This document shows positions 34,496 to 47,392 of a stretch of 64,000 nucleotides of DNA, in pieces. Position 1 is the stretch's first letter; each line of letters opens with the position of its first letter. Source of the DNA: Taenia hydatigena (taxonomy: Eukaryota; Platyhelminthes; Cestoda; Cyclophyllidea; Taeniidae). Made by a program: the position numbers and the translations under genes. Below the pieces are notes generated by a model that saw nothing but the letters and a program-made list of their open reading frames with translations, was not told the origin of the DNA and did not search any database. The stretch is from NCBI GenBank assembly GCA_036345935.2, contig JADWOT020000010.1, forward strand, positions 8,317,576 through 8,381,575. Reading direction: 5' to 3'.

Positions 34496-36515
34496 GACTT
34501 CCCAAAATCGCACGCTTATGTAGTTAAGCGGATGAAGCGAACCAACAGTCGTGCAATCACCGGCAAAACCAACGATTGTAAGAGTTTGCATTTACCGGTA
34601 GGGTGAAGCAAAACCTCATCCATGTACGCGTATTGAATCAGTCAGCAACTGAGTCCGCCAAGTCACTGCAAGGTGCTCAAAATGAAGAACCAGTTTTCAG
34701 TTGACTTAATTTTCTTGAAAAAACAGCATCATGCGCTATCTGATACATCCAGTCTTCGAAAAGGGGTCAGTGTGTAATGAGCTCTTATAGATTTGTTAGG
34801 AAGTGAAGCAGACATTGACGAGGACCTCGGGGCCAAATATTATCAAAATACTATGATTATGCGATTGTTCTTAACCACTCAAACCATTGACTCATGCGAT
34901 GTTTAGTTAAAGAATCTGCCGATAGTTAGAGTCCATATAAATTTTCCCCCATTAATGCCAATTACTGTGACTGTTTTAATTCCCAACTTGTAAAATCACA
35001 ACTTATTTGTTGACTTTGTGACCAATGCTAGTGATCCTCTTTTATTTTATCGTTTAATGAAAACGTATTTGCCTTCGAGCACTCGCACCACTACCAGGTT
35101 ATTTATATTCTAATTTACTGCGCAAATCTGCAGAGAAAGGCAAGTGCAATCGTAGACTTATCTGTTTTAACTCTTTATTGGGCACGATGATGTATAGAAG
35201 CAGCTGATTTGTCCATGATGTAGATCATGGGGCGTTGCCAAAAGCTATGTAGACGCATCAGCTTGACCGATCAGATGCTTCACTTTCGCATTGATCGCTT
35301 TTAGACATTTATCTCACAGAGAGGGCTCAGTGATTCTCCTGTTAGCCAATAGGCAGTCAGAGTGTGGACAGTGGACATACCAAAGAAATGCACAACGGTC
35401 GAAGCCATCCATGCAGATCCAGCTCTGCTAAGACCGTTCAGCACCTCGGATTACTATTATTTTTAAGGATTGCATTCATCCTAGAATCAGTAATGTACAA
35501 TAAAGTCAGCCGGTTCTGACTAAAATTGTATCGTTAATTCAGAGAAACGAATAAGAGAATGAGCGTTTCTTTTGTATCTTTGTTGAACATTAATATCCTA
35601 GGTGTTTCCAAGTCTATTTGTCAATAAAAGCTCTAGTATTCTACACGGATCCAAAAAGTAATAACCCAAAACTATTCGACAAATTGCTTACATGGTGACA
35701 AATTTTGATACATTCTCCTATTTAATGCTAACCACCGAGGCTGATATAGAGGCAATCAGTGGAGGTGAAACCCAAAAATTACTGGTATATCGGTATGATA
35801 ACTCAAACCATAGTAGTTAAGGGTTATTAGACGTCGACTTTGGTGACTTCAGTAAAGGTAGCCCACCCCTGTTTTCGCCACTGCATATTTTTGAGAATGA
35901 TGGATATGAGAATTTTGTAGAATCCGAGGCGAATAGAGGGGTGAGATCCACCCTGATCGTCTTTAGATGCTTAAAGGAAAGTAGGTGGATTCATTGTTTC
36001 AATAAGCGGTTAGGAATGCCTTATTTTCATTGATGCCATGTTTTGTGTCAATCGCTAAGTCTGTTGAGGTTGATTGAAGTGGTGCTATGATTAGTCGATG
36101 TGCCACAGTTTCTAATACAGAGCGAAGGTTGAGATCCCATTGTATGCACCCCAATGACTTCAAGAGATTGGGGCAAATCACTATAGAATGCTTAGGTAAA
36201 TGCCAATTATTGTCATTGTGCAGTCTTTTGCATCTTCATCAATAGACGACGTTTATCTCGAACGATTTGGAACGAACCAACAAGCTTAAATCAAGGTAAA
36301 GATATTTCACTTCCTCCCATGAGGCGCTGATTTGCCAAACACCAACATCACTGCACCGTAATCTGTCTATGCTGGTACATCTTGATAATGGTGAACTGTA
36401 GTAGTCATGACACGTTCTCATTTGTTTGTCTTCTTTTCCCACTTTCATTCGTTTTTTAGCTTAAATTTTATCCTACTGCATTCATCCAAACCGCATGTCA
36501 CATGCAATGGCATGC
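34496..36515. other. Unique sequence without a recognised gene
   Basis: AT-rich, no frame over 60 codons with support except 36181-35999 (minus, 60 codons, no domain). No repeat partner in the window. Confidence 0.55.
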
Positions 36516-36573
36516 TTAGTTTTTCATTTTAGGGGCAAAGTAGCTAACACTGCACAGTAGTAAAAATTGAAAT

Positions 36574-36768
36574 GGCGGTAATGGTAGGCAATGCGAGATT
36601 GTGGAGTTGTGTGGAGAAGCGTCTCCGTATGGGATGTGCAATGTGGATGTCAGCATGGACGATAGCGGTGTGTTTGATGACATAGTGGCAAGTGTGACGT
36701 TTGTGTTGTTAGGTCCAAGCAGCGTGCAAGAAGGGCATGGTCGCAAGCTAAGCAGACTACAGATGTGA
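36574..36768 (+). other. Possible exon: 64-codon cysteine-containing frame
   Basis: On + the frame reads GGNGRQCEIVELCGEASPYG, then MCNVDVSMDDSGVFDDIVAS and VTFVLLGPSSVQEGHGRK to a TGA. Composition is protein-like, with acidic residues and alternating hydrophobics. However, a longer minus-strand frame (36815-36516, 99 codons, rich in P, S, T, L) overlaps it and no clean splice pair brackets either. I do not recognise a domain. Confidence 0.25.
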
Positions 36769-36962
36769 CAGCCTAACCGAGGGGAGCACCGAGGTTTGGT
36801 GATAGGTGGGGCCATCTAATTACCTCGTTGTTGCACCCTCGCTACCGAGTGGGTGGCTCGCCACTAGTGTGTGAATTACACACATAATGCCTTTTTCCCC
36901 ACCATTATTTCTCTTTTCTTCCTCCTCGGAGTTAGGGAGAGGAGAAGCTGAAGGGCGCTGCA

Positions 36963-37142
36963 GTGCGCATGTACGAACAAGCGAATATGTTCTCTTACGA
37001 ATGGAAGCGCTATGGGTCAGAATTCATTTGTGACAACTGCAGCTCACTTTGTTTTTACACGTATGGGAATGCATTTGCTTTGGAAGGGTCAGCGTTAATT
37101 ATTGCTGGTGGCACAGATAATGGATGGTGCATCTGCGGGGAA
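36963..37142 (+). other. Possible exon ending at a GTAAGT donor
   Basis: On + the frame reads YEQANMFSYEWKRYGSEF, then FALEGSALIIAGGTDNGWC and ICGE directly before GTAAGTAAG. A pyrimidine-rich tract (CTCTTTTCTTCCTCC) lies about 45 bases upstream and a GCTGCAG acceptor-like site about 4 bases before the frame. A-L-I-I-x-x-x-x-x-x-G-W-C-x-G-E is faintly like an SH3 core, but the match is too weak to name. The gene is unidentified. Confidence 0.3.
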
Positions 37143-38020
37143 GTAAGTAAGTTCTCCACTGTTGGGTGTGTGGGCATGAATTGTTTGAGAATCGACCTAC
37201 TACTGCCATTACTGCTTAGCCTTGAGAACGGATTAAAAAGGATGGACGGGGTTCGGCGTGGAGAGGGGGATGTTTGGTAGAAGGCAAGGTGATCCTCCCT
37301 CCTCTTCCCAACTAACCACTTTGTGCATTGGCATGTACGCCAAGTAGGCGGGATGGAGGGAGGGCTGTGGTATGCTGCTTGAGTAAACTTGCAGTAAGTC
37401 CTCGTGTTGGTGTTTCAGCATGCGATGCTGTGGTGAAACAGAGACGAGATGGCTAGTAGCGGCATCACCAATGAGCGGGTAACTGCTCAAGTGGGACCAG
37501 CTGGTGTCAGCTGGTGCTGCTGATTACTTGAGTTGGAGTGGAAGAGAAGTTTGGACACTCCTGCGAGCACGCTCCCCTAAAACTTTGAAGGTATTGTCCA
37601 TACTGTATTTGCCAACTGGCTCTTCAGCACCGGCAAAGGGGTTAACCTACCGATATGCACACAAACATCCAACATTTGAGGCGCTATTGTTTTGCGGAGG
37701 CAAAGGCACAGTTATTGAAAAGATGCCATCGAGCTGATCTCCATATATGCCTTTCTCTAGCAGACCTCTGCCTATGAATCCGTAAATCCTTCAATGCCTG
37801 CTCAGTAGTTGTAGTCGCGGGCATCGTTCCTCGTATAGGCATCACTGGATTAGATCGCTTTACGGCTTCCAATTTGGTATAAATTAATTTTGCAGGCAAA
37901 TTTTTGGAAGAGAGGGGAGTGGCATTGGGTTGGTAACTTCGATCATTCATGAGGTCAGGGTATCAGGAGGTATTCATAATTTGGTCTGAAAATGTTTTCT
38001 TAGACGTAGCATTGTCGGTG
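37143..38020. other. No gene identified
   Basis: Short frames on both strands (37504-37737 +, 37950-37684 -) lack domains. Single-copy sequence. Confidence 0.45.
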
Positions 38021-40700
38021 TAATGACCTTTTTCTCTAGCAAAATTGGGCTTCCCCATCACCCAAGCATGAGTACTCTCCTCCAGTTGTGCAGACGCAGT
38101 GATGTCCTTTGGGAAGGGTTATGCTATTGCCCTTATTCCTCGTTGAATCAAGTGGATAGTGGGTGCATTTGTTCAAACTGCATAAAAAGAGTATCATTTG
38201 CGTTGAATAGACGAGTTGCGTGAGACCGCAGCCTTGAAAATCTGCGGCGATTGCGTTAAAAGCTAAAGGAAATTTTTTTGTGAAAATGCCTTTACAGTGT
38301 GTGCGTATGCGATGGTAGGATGAAGGCACGCTTAAGTTTACGGGAGCATATTGAAAGGGAAGGAGAGGTAAAAATGCCTGAATGTGGCATTGCTGCACTT
38401 CAACGCTGCTAGGCAGTTATTGTGTGTGACAAAATGGACAAACGGGATGGAATTGGAGGTGTAGGCCTTTTTAGAAGTGAAAAAAGAGGAGGAGGTCGGG
38501 TTGAGTGCCTTCGAAAAGGTGGTTATCACCGGGTGAATTGCAAGTCACGTACTATGCCGAGACGAAACTGGCTACAATACGGCCGCCCAAGTGACTGCGA
38601 GCAATATCGAGAAGAAAGCAAACATAAGCAAGGATAATTGCAAGTGGAGAAGACAATAAAATTTCTGTGTTTGGTGAGTCATCGGCGAATATCAAACTGT
38701 AGACAAGTTGATTGCGAGCATCTAGCAGCAGTGTATCCAAAATAAAGAAAATTAGCGGTGTTGAGAAAAAGAAGACAAAACGAGCTGGAAAATAGCGAAC
38801 TAATGTGTGTCACATATGTGACGGGAAGATGAAGTGAGGAATAAGACTTGATGAATCGAGGGTATTATTGAACTAGAAGAATCCAAAATCTGTTTGGCAG
38901 TTGTTTGATATTTATCAAAATGTAATGGCTAAAAGTGGGGGGATCGGGGGACTGGTAGGCGGTAGTGGTGTCAGTTACAAGGATGTATTTAGAGGGAAGA
39001 AGCAGTAGTATACGTACAGCTGCGTGAATGTATTATGATGCAAAAAATAACAGGTAGTTGTAAGGTTCTAAGGGAAAAAGGTTAATTGGTATTATATGTG
39101 TAAGTCGCATGTGTGTGGCGGTGGAAAAAGATGCGAAAATTGTGAGGTGAAATAACATTATCATCAGAGATAAGTAATTAGTTATAGGAATAGGTATCAT
39201 AATTTGTTTAACAATTTAACCTCTGTAAAAGAAAGTTGAAGGAAAGCGCATAAAATGAATGAATGCATATGCGAATGGATGGATAAGTGACTAAAACGTG
39301 CACTTGGTAGGTGCATGCAGGCGAGTGGATGGGTGAGAGTAAGTCAGAGGAATGGCGAAGGTACAGGGAAGTCAACTACCACGGAGACTACCATTTGGGG
39401 GTGTGAAAGAACGTGGAAAATAACAAGTATGGCATGGAAGAAAGAAAGGGAGAATTTAGGAAATAATGGTAAAAGTTTGTGCAAGGAGAGTGTATTGAAG
39501 GGGGAGAATGTGGAAAAAGGCAAATAGTAGGGGATAATAGGAGATAGGTGGTTAAGACCTACTCCGTTGTTGGTGAGCGCCTTTCGATCCACATCATCAA
39601 ACGGGAACTGTTCTTGCTAAACAATTGGTATATGAAAAAAGATGCAACAAATAAATGAGAAACAGCGACGCTTGTAATGATTGTATGGATGGAAGAAAGA
39701 ATTGGATGGAAGGAAGGCGAGCACTTGGCTGTCAATGTAGGCGGGCTAGGGGCGGGGCTGGAAGGGAGGGAGGGAGGAGAATGGAGTGGAGAATGCCGGG
39801 TAGAATGGAGAGGAAGGGGCGGTGATGAATTTGCATATGGGCGCATGTATGCATGAGTCTAGAAATAACAGCGAATAGTGGTAAGGTTTTGAAAGGAAAA
39901 TGGTGAATCGGTAAAGCGAGTGTGTTGCACATGTAAAACAGTGAGATAAAATGGAAGAATTTTGAAGTAAAACATCATTGTTTAAATATATGCTTGTTGA
40001 TTTTGAAGAAGTAAAGAAGTAAATAGGAGTTCAAAAAAGTTGCTTAAATAATGATTGAATGAAAGAAGGAAGGAAAGAAAATAATCAACTATCAATTGCC
40101 AAGACGAGAAGGAACGCTGTAGGTATAATGATAATTACAACAATAGAGTTAAGGGAAGGGTAAGGAAAGTGTGAATGAATGTAACTTATGTGCAACGGTA
40201 GGAAAGCTGAAATGAGAAGTTATACGTAACGAAGCCATGGGTGTCGTGCAAACGGGAAGCACTGAGGCCCTTTATGATTGGGTGGTGGGGCACAGCAATA
40301 GTGGTGAGAGAGAAGGAGGAAGGAGAATGAGTCTAGTTTTACTTTTAAATGGAAAGGTCTCTTTAAATGTTAGTACCTTATAAATAGAAATGAGCATATA
40401 AAAAGAAAAACGAGATACATGCAATGAACGCAGAAATGAAGGACAGAAATAAAGAAGGCGAGAATGCATGAATGGGATGGGAGTAAAATTAGTTATTATC
40501 ACTGGGGAAGCATTTGTTGAGAAGAAGATTGGAGGAAAAGAAAAAAAGGAGGAGAGGAGGGAAAGAATGTTGCACGAGTAATGGGGTCGGGAGGGAGGTG
40601 AGGAGGAAAAGAAGGAACGGGAAGTGTGAGAGAGAGAAAAAAGGCACGAGAAATGGTTGATAAACTAAAGTTGATTACGTACCTAAGCAGCCGTAAAGAC
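38020..40700 (+). other. Purine-rich + strand region
   Basis: For about 2.7 kb the + strand is markedly rich in A and G (GAAGGAAGGAAAG, GGAGGAGAGGAGGG and similar), so the minus-strand frames are dominated by S, P, L and F. I take those minus frames (39592-39344, 39846-39559, 40502-40272, 40702-40499) as composition artefacts. A G-run cluster at 39749-39774 meets the four-run pattern for a G-quadruplex. Confidence 0.6.
39749..39774 (+). other. Potential G-quadruplex motif
   Basis: Five G runs of three or four bases separated by loops of 1-6 bases (GGGGCGGGG, then GGGAGGGAGGG). Matches the standard sequence rule for intramolecular quadruplex formation. No promoter or replication context is visible. 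Confidence 0.6.
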
Positions 40701-40731
40701 AATATTTGGTTTCGAAGCTCACTTTAACCAC
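40683..40731 (-). other. Possible 49-base exon
   Basis: The minus strand has a pyrimidine-rich tract ending TTTTCACAGCACAG, then an open segment VVKVSFETKYCLYGCL, then the donor-like TTAG/GTACGT. The surrounding 89-codon frame is otherwise unconvincing. No domain is recognised. Confidence 0.25.
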
Positions 40732-40940
40732 CTGTGCTGTGAAAAGGCAGTTGACAACGAAAAGGATGTAATGTTTGATCAAAGTGTAGACAGTGCCGAT
40801 AAAGAGTACTGTGGGAGCTTTAAGGCTCGGTGCACAGATCATTAAATGCCAAAGACGAGGTGCACCTCTTGCTCTCAAGCTCCCCCTTAAAGGTAGCTGA
40901 TTATGGACACAAGGTCGAGCAGACGAAATGCCTCTAGGCT

Positions 40941-41414
40941 TCATTGCTGATGTGGTGATAACACGTTCATTCTCTCATGCTTATTTGAATGTGTCTTCAG
41001 CCACCCAAGTTCATTGATCTTCAAAAATCCTTCCGTTGTTGTAATGACGTCGGCAGATGTGGAAGGATATGCCCAAAGCTCGCAGGAAGAGTGATGAAAA
41101 ACACAAAACCTAAGCGAGCGGAATGTGTATGCACCATGCTTGCATTCAGCGAATAGTGGGGCCAGGTCTGCCGGTATGGCCTGGAGGCTATCCGGATCGG
41201 CCAGAGCAATAAGGCCACCCATGTAATCGAAGCCGAAATCGGCAGCCAAATTAACAAATACAAACAAACAAACAAACAATACATAGCCCCTTCCTCTTTT
41301 TAGCGTCGTCTCTGACGCTTCCTCTAGTGAACCTCCTGCGCCGGCCATCGCAGTGTAATCAGTGCTGGGAGGAACACCCACGAGCCAATTGTCAGCCAGC
41401 ATAATTCGATGCAA
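40941..41414 (-). other. Longest frame of the unique block, 157 codons, unidentified
   Basis: The middle reads FGFDYMGGLIALADPDSLQ and AIPADLAPLFAECKHG with GC-rich third positions, which looks coding. The N-terminal third and the last third do not. It starts at a non-ATG codon just after a stop. A (CAAA)n run at 41261-41279 encodes the hydrophobic LFVCLFVFV stretch. Frames this long are expected about once or twice by chance in 64 kb. It may be an exon of about 120 bases inside the frame. Confidence 0.25.
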
Positions 41415-43530
41415 CTGAGGCGGTACTTAACCACGCCCTTGGTTCCTCTTGGCAAATGAGCTGGGTCTAGAGAGTCGTCCGGCTTGGGAACTGAACTCAG
41501 AGTGGCGAAATCTGCCGGTCATCAGCGTGTTTATAGAGAGACGCCGAAGCATCGGTCCCCTTAAGCAGATTTGGTAGAGAAATCTTTGAAACCAAACTTC
41601 TTCAGATTATTTGCAGCTGGTTTTGCTGTCATTGTTAATAGCTTTCTTCCAGATCACTGAATGGGATACATGCTGAAAATAGATGCCATCCTCAGCCCTT
41701 CTGTTATAAGATGCCAGAGATTCTCCCATCCGTAGCACACGTTTAACGGAACGACAAAATCTTGCTGATAACAAAAAAAGATCTCGCATATAGTTATTGT
41801 TGGCCTGTGGTGATTCAATTCGCTTAGATGAGGCGGCAACTTCATAACAGTCCATTTTGGTCTATTTCGCGGACCGCATATGATCTTCCCACCGAAACTT
41901 CTGCAGTGCTGTAAACTTTCTGTGCTCGTCAAAATATATTACAGGATCTGCTATGCAAATTGTGTTGCAAACAATGTTTTGGCGATGGTTTACTCCACGA
42001 AGTGTAATTTCTCGTTGATCCCGTCATAGATATTGTCACGGTTTCCCTTACACCGAAATTTTCTTTTAATAATGGACAAAATCATTGTTTGCATCCTCAT
42101 TGAGATTCTAACTGTTCTAATGCAGTACAGAAGTACACCTCTGTGCATGAACGACTACGTTCATTTGAAGAACACTTAAGCCACATGGGCACAGTGAAGC
42201 CGTGGCTTTTTGCGCCCTGATGGGCTCAAACACAGCACCCTAAGTAAACTCCATCCTATGTTGCTAACATTGCTTCTTCTTCTATTTAAATAACTTTTCT
42301 TTTCCTCATTGCTTTTCCGCCTCTCTTTTCGCTAAATATGCGCATATTTCTGCCTAATGTATTGTTCTTGTCTTTCGTTCACAATTGTTTTTCATTATTT
42401 GCTAGTTTCAATTTGTTATGATGCTTTAGTTTAATTATAATCTCTGCGCAAGCATCCGCAGTTTTTCTTTCATTCATGGATAAAGCCGTAAATTGCTTGA
42501 ACCCGTTTTATTATATTTTATTGTCTTTTGTGGTTTCGTTTAATGATGATCATTCTAATATGTGAGTAAACTATATCACCATTCAATCGAATCTGATGTC
42601 CAGCACATGTGAAATGTTGCTGACGGAAAATAGATTCGGCGTTTACTAAGATGGCAGGTGATCGTTGACAAGCCATTTTAGGCGTGTAGGATTAAGAATG
42701 CAATGTTGTGCGTGGTTAATACGGTGTTCAAAATTTTCCGCCTGACTACTTATCAATTTATAAGTTGCCACACGGTCAGGTAGATGTACAGGCGGAAGCC
42801 AATGAAGGAGTGAGTAGTGCCGGAGATGGATGCACGCAAAGGAAAGTAAAGTTATTCAAGTTCCAGAATCCAAAACAAACACAATCACAGCTCCCATGGG
42901 CGCAGCCTGCAGTCTCTGCAACAGGCACACAAGTTCACATTTTTCCTTTCCTCTACCCACATGACTCGGAGAATATGCAATAGGGCATAAATGCTAAGTT
43001 CAACTACGTACTCGAAAGTCGAGACACGCACTCATTTGTGTAGAGGGACGAAAGGTACACAAAATCTCGCAGTACACAAAACATGACTCAAGGGGAGTGG
43101 GGACAGTAAATCGGCTCTCCATTTCCCCTTGTCCGTTATTTGGCAATGGTTGTGGCTGGAGTGCACAGTTGCATTGTTATTAACTGTAAATGGACATTAG
43201 AAAAGAAAAAAGATAAAAAGAAATCGGCTCTGAAAATCATGCTAATAAGTTTGATGTGTGGATGAATATATATGTGAGAAATAACTCTTGCACAGGACCA
43301 TCAACACCTACGCAGAGCCACACATCTGACTGCGCTGACGGTGACATGAACAACTATGAGTCAAAATGGCTGCCATATCTACAGAAGGAGAGGAATTCAT
43401 GTCTGAGTTCTTCCTGCTACTGGTGTTGGGAGATGTGGTGTCAGATGCAGCTGTTGTGTGACGTATGAGAAGAAGAGACCAAGGTGGGGTCCTCACCACA
43501 TTGGAGATCCAAACGTTTGTCTGGAACAAA
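41415..43530. other. No gene identified; two overlapping minus frames at 41.6-41.9 kb
   Basis: Minus frames 41855-41607 and 41932-41654 overlap and have no domain. A donor-like ATGTG/GTGAGGA at about 43500 (minus) follows a short open stretch VPDKRLDLQC with an acceptor-like TTTTGACAG, but the piece is only 37 bases. Not enough to call a gene. Confidence 0.35.
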
Positions 43531-43960
43531 GTGCTGTCAAAAGCGATTAATCAAACGGCTAAATAGAAAGAAAAGAGTGAGAAGGAGGACGATGTGAGCT
43601 GAAGAAAATTCACCGAATCAAGGCTAAACAGCGAGCTAAGACAGTCTTGAGCGTGACAAATCAGGCTAAGAGCCCTCGAGTGATTCGTACGACTCCACCT
43701 CACCTTCTGTCTCTGTAGACATAGTACGGCTATATTCTAAACTGGTGTCAAGTTCGTACACCTTTACCCCGATGTTCGTCAACAACAGACTCACTCCATT
43801 GATGCTGGAAGCAAAAATACTTTAGCAAATCTGCTGACTACACGAGTGTTTGTGTCCGAGGGAAGCTCATGTAATAAGAGGTGGAAGTATGCATCACGTA
43901 GGACTTGCTTATTGATTTGTAGAATGCATACATGGCCAAGTGGCAGACACATTCACTTAC

Positions 43961-44047
43961 TCCACGGAGCTGGACTTCGATATAGGTAACTCTATTCCTA
44001 GCCGCATATGAATTAACAGGAACGGTGTAACACGTGCTTGCGTACGC
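43961..44047 (-). CDS. Candidate internal exon, 29 codons, Ig-like end
   Basis: The minus strand has an acceptor CTTACCTACCACAG preceded by a pyrimidine-rich tract. Exactly 29 open codons follow (ASTCYTVPVNSYAARNR, then VTYIEVQLRG), then the donor GGA/GTAAGTG. Phase is zero at both ends. C-x-V-x-x-N-S-Y-x-x-x-x-R-x-x-Y-I-x-V resembles strands F-G of an immunoglobulin-like or FN3 domain. It is single-copy. Other candidate pieces on the same strand lie at 49223-49014 and 45093-44893, so a minus-strand gene across 49-43 kb is possible. No start, stop or complete domain is seen. Confidence 0.4.
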
Positions 44048-44129
44048 CTGTGGTAGGTAAGTGGGTGGTGAAGATTGCCCAGGACGATGGGTGAAATCGT
44101 AGCCCCATAGTGAGTGTTGATGCACCTGA

Positions 44130-44890
44130 AGTATGGCTGCGCATGATCACAATTGCAGTAGAGTGAACAAGAGACATATTTTTAGAATGTCGTAAGTAAA
44201 TGGTTACGAGAGTAGAGCCTCTGTGCAATCTGCAATGAGTAGTTTCTTGGGATAAAAGCATCCCCTACAGGCATCATTGGCTGTAGCACGTGTTCCAACA
44301 AAGTGATACTCTGAATCGTCTCAGGAATAATTTCCTTTCAACTCTGAAGAGATTATTTTGTCTGCCCTAATAAACATATTCTTGTGACCTCGGAGGGCCC
44401 ATCTCTTGGTATAATGTTAAGTACGTTCTACCGCATCACTCCCTACTCAGCTTATCCTGATTAGCTGTAATTATTCAAAACCGTGCTTAAGTGCTCTAAC
44501 CCACACTACATGGCCAAGATCAATCGGGGTGACAAGTGCGCGAGATTGACTCACCCACTTTCTTTGTCACGCGTCATCAACCGTCTTCCTATCGTGCAAA
44601 CACCTGCATCCTACCCTCCTTGCCAGTAAGTAGCCGCCACCTCGGTCACTCTCGATCTCTTTGGCGATAACTTCGCAACAGCTCCATTCCAGCATATCAG
44701 GCCACTTGTTTACTAGATTCGATATGCAGCACCTGATGCACCATGGTTTCCAATTTGTTACAGCAGTCAGTGGAGAGGTATTGAAGAACTCAGGGCTCTG
44801 AAGAGATTTCGCGAGGTGATCCATCTTTCTTAGCTCAATTTCATCGCCTTTATAATGACTGCTGCAGGCAGTATTTGATGGGTTGAAATA
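44130..44890 (-). other. Minus-strand open stretches, possible exons of the same gene
   Basis: The frame at 44824-44567 (DHLAKSLQSPEF, SNLVNKWPDMLEWSCCEV) closes at a TGA about ten bases before a GTGAGT donor-like site, so it cannot be spliced there in that frame. It has no recognised domain. Confidence 0.25.
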
Positions 44891-44892
44891 GT

Positions 44893-45093
44893 CTACAAGG
44901 TGACTTCTGAACCATCTCTGTAGAATCGCAAAGGATCCGCCAAATAAATTATGCAGTCGTAGAAGTCACACGCATGTCCATTTCTTCTTGAATAATGTAC
45001 TGCTCTATCGTCAACAGGGTTAGCAGCATAGGTATAACCATGTTCATGAGTGCAATGAATGCGCAATGAAAACTTTTTTCCCGAAGCTAGCAT
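44893..45093 (-). other. Possible terminal exon, 66 codons
   Basis: An acceptor-like GAGATTTAG precedes an open frame HCTHEHGYTYAANPVDD and CIIYLADPLRFYRDGSEVTL that ends at a TAG. Codon use looks plausible but the pyrimidine tract is weak. The domain is unknown. If it is a terminal exon it cannot belong to the gene continuing to 43.9 kb. Confidence 0.25.
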
Positions 45094-45254
45094 TGGAGGA
45101 CCTAAATCTCATCGCCCTTAAAGGTACTGATTTTCGAATCTCAACATCGCTTCCCTATTGTAACTCGGTAAAATGCAAAAGCATTTTTTGTTTGTTCGCG
45201 GCTTTTCACAAGACTGGATACGAAGTGTCGGTAAGGGCCATAAATTCCGTTTAA

Positions 45255-47390
45255 ATATCATACAGCTTCAAAGGTATTGTGAAATGGTGTAGGTGGGGGC
45301 TGAGAAAAGAGCAATTGGCATAACCACTTTTCCAGCCAAGCTCGCGTACTAATGTGCTTGCATAGGACAGCATGGGATCGCGGTGTTGATAGAATCCACC
45401 TCCAACCTAGGATTACCACGCTGAGGCTCACCAACTCTCAGGTGTTGAGAAATTGACACGTTTTTAATGGCAGATCAGGAGAAGGATCAATAATATTACT
45501 CTAGGAGCTGTGTTACGCCTGAATCCTAATGAAAGTCTGCAATCGCGAATGACAAAATTGGGTAAGTGAAATCGAAATAACTAAATAGATGGTCAGGGAC
45601 AAATATAAAGTAATAGGGATGGATGAGTAAAACACCATTGGAACAGATGCTACAACAGATGCTACCGTGGGTGCATTGTGTGGCAGCGATGTCAAGGTTT
45701 AAATAATCCACGCCGTCGTTGGAGAAGAATCAGCTCCTTCCCCCGTCACAGAAGTAGAAGCTAAGTGCGCTTTTTGCATTTAACTCATGCATCTTGTCCT
45801 CTCGAAAGGTCGTTCGTGCCTGTCTGACCTCATAGCAATGTAGTTTACAAAGCGGCTGAATCGGTTTGCCTTATTCTTAATATTAACATTAAATTAATAC
45901 AAGTCGGAAGGTTAGAAGTTGGTGCATCAAAATTAATCCATTTACCTGCCTAATTATCCGAAAAAAGTGATTTTGATGTTCTCTTTCTTTTGACTGCATT
46001 AATTTATGGGGCAGACCAAGAATTGATCATTTGCTCAACCGCTCATGGCAAGAATTGCATATAATGGGGATTAGTAGGATTGCGGACGGGAATATGAATT
46101 ACACTTCTGCGTGGATAAAGTTAAAACAAAGGCCGTACTGCAGTCAATCTTGCTCAAAAGATCAATTTACCTCAAGTTCAGAGTTTGCGCTTAATGAGGC
46201 ATATGGTGTTTCTCAAGTAGCGGAAAACAAGAAACTTACCTAATAAGACTGGTAAATAAATGACCGCATGAAGTTACAAAGTTGTGGACCTTGCCACCAA
46301 ACATTCCGCCCAGGTTAATGCCGACAGAACCGTTCAGAATCCTAAATGAAGTAAGTCGTTTACACTTGTGGTTCTTTGTTAGGATCTAGCATTATGGTTA
46401 AATGGGTTGGGAGGCTGTCGAACACTTTTAAATTAAGTCAAGGTAAGATTTTATGCACAGAATATCCCAATGGTTAGGTGAAAGTAGGTTGCTAGTTTTT
46501 TTACGAGTGGCATTCAAAGATACAGATATTGATGATTTTCAACGAGAAAAATCTGACACCATTTTTGACGGGTGGGCTACGGAAGAATACTACACTGGTG
46601 GGCATTCAAGCACCAGTGCTGTGTCCTTGCTTCTTCCAATATGATCAGATTAAATCCCTTCCTCTATGGTTTAGAACCTTTGGCGGCTTAAAACACAAAA
46701 GCATTCCGTTGACAATCAGTCAAACACGTAAACAGTTGAAACGAAAGTAATAGGGTAAGAGGATGGGCAAATCAATTAATAAGTCAATAAATCAAATAAG
46801 CATTTAATTGTTTATTCAGTCAACTAGTCAAATCACCATTTATTTGATGAGTCATAAAATTATGAGATCATTACCTGGGATTGAAAGTGAGGAAATGGGT
46901 AGCGGAGTCGCCTTCTCAGTTACTTGAATCACCAGAATGGGAGAAGAGAGGAAAGAGAATTGATATGCTGCCTTGAGTAGAAATAATTTGGCAAAGCAAA
47001 CGAGAGAAGGGAATGAAAAGAAAGAGAGAAATGTCAACTTGCTGAAGGAAGTGGACGATTCGGAATAAGCAGGTGATGAGCTAGGAAGAGAGGAGAGCAG
47101 TGCATGCGCTTTCGGCTGAAGTTCTAGGACAGACGCTCTCTGTATTCCACCCATTTACCCCTTTCTCCTTCCATCTTTCTCCCATGCGTCAATGTGCATG
47201 GCTTATGCATTTTCCGTTCCCTCACACATCTATCTACCTTCCCACCTCTTAAGCATCGACTAGCTACCGCTTGTAGCAGGGACAATAGACACCACATCAC
47301 CTTCCCTTCGTCCCTTCACTCATTCCTTTTTCTCTCAACTTAAATAGCTGACTAACTGAAACTACTGGAGTAACTCACGAGGGTGTTTTA
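45255..47390. other. No gene identified
   Basis: Single-copy AT-rich sequence with short frames (46031-46243 +, 46453-46750 +, 47154-46852 -). The minus frame is low-complexity S/F/L. No repeats are shared with the rest of the window. Confidence 0.45.
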
Positions 47391-47392
47391 AG

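Noticed and set aside
38036..38398. 120-codon minus frame at the left edge of the purine-rich stretch
   Set aside because: Cysteine/serine-rich composition follows from base skew, with no domain and no splice support.
39344..40702. Series of minus-strand frames rich in serine, proline, leucine and phenylalanine
   Set aside because: They mirror the purine-rich + strand and show no conserved pattern or start context.
40941..41414. 157-codon minus-strand frame as a complete gene
   Set aside because: It starts at a non-ATG codon directly after a stop, part of it is encoded by a CAAA microsatellite, and one or two frames of this length are expected by chance in 64 kb. Only its middle looks coding.
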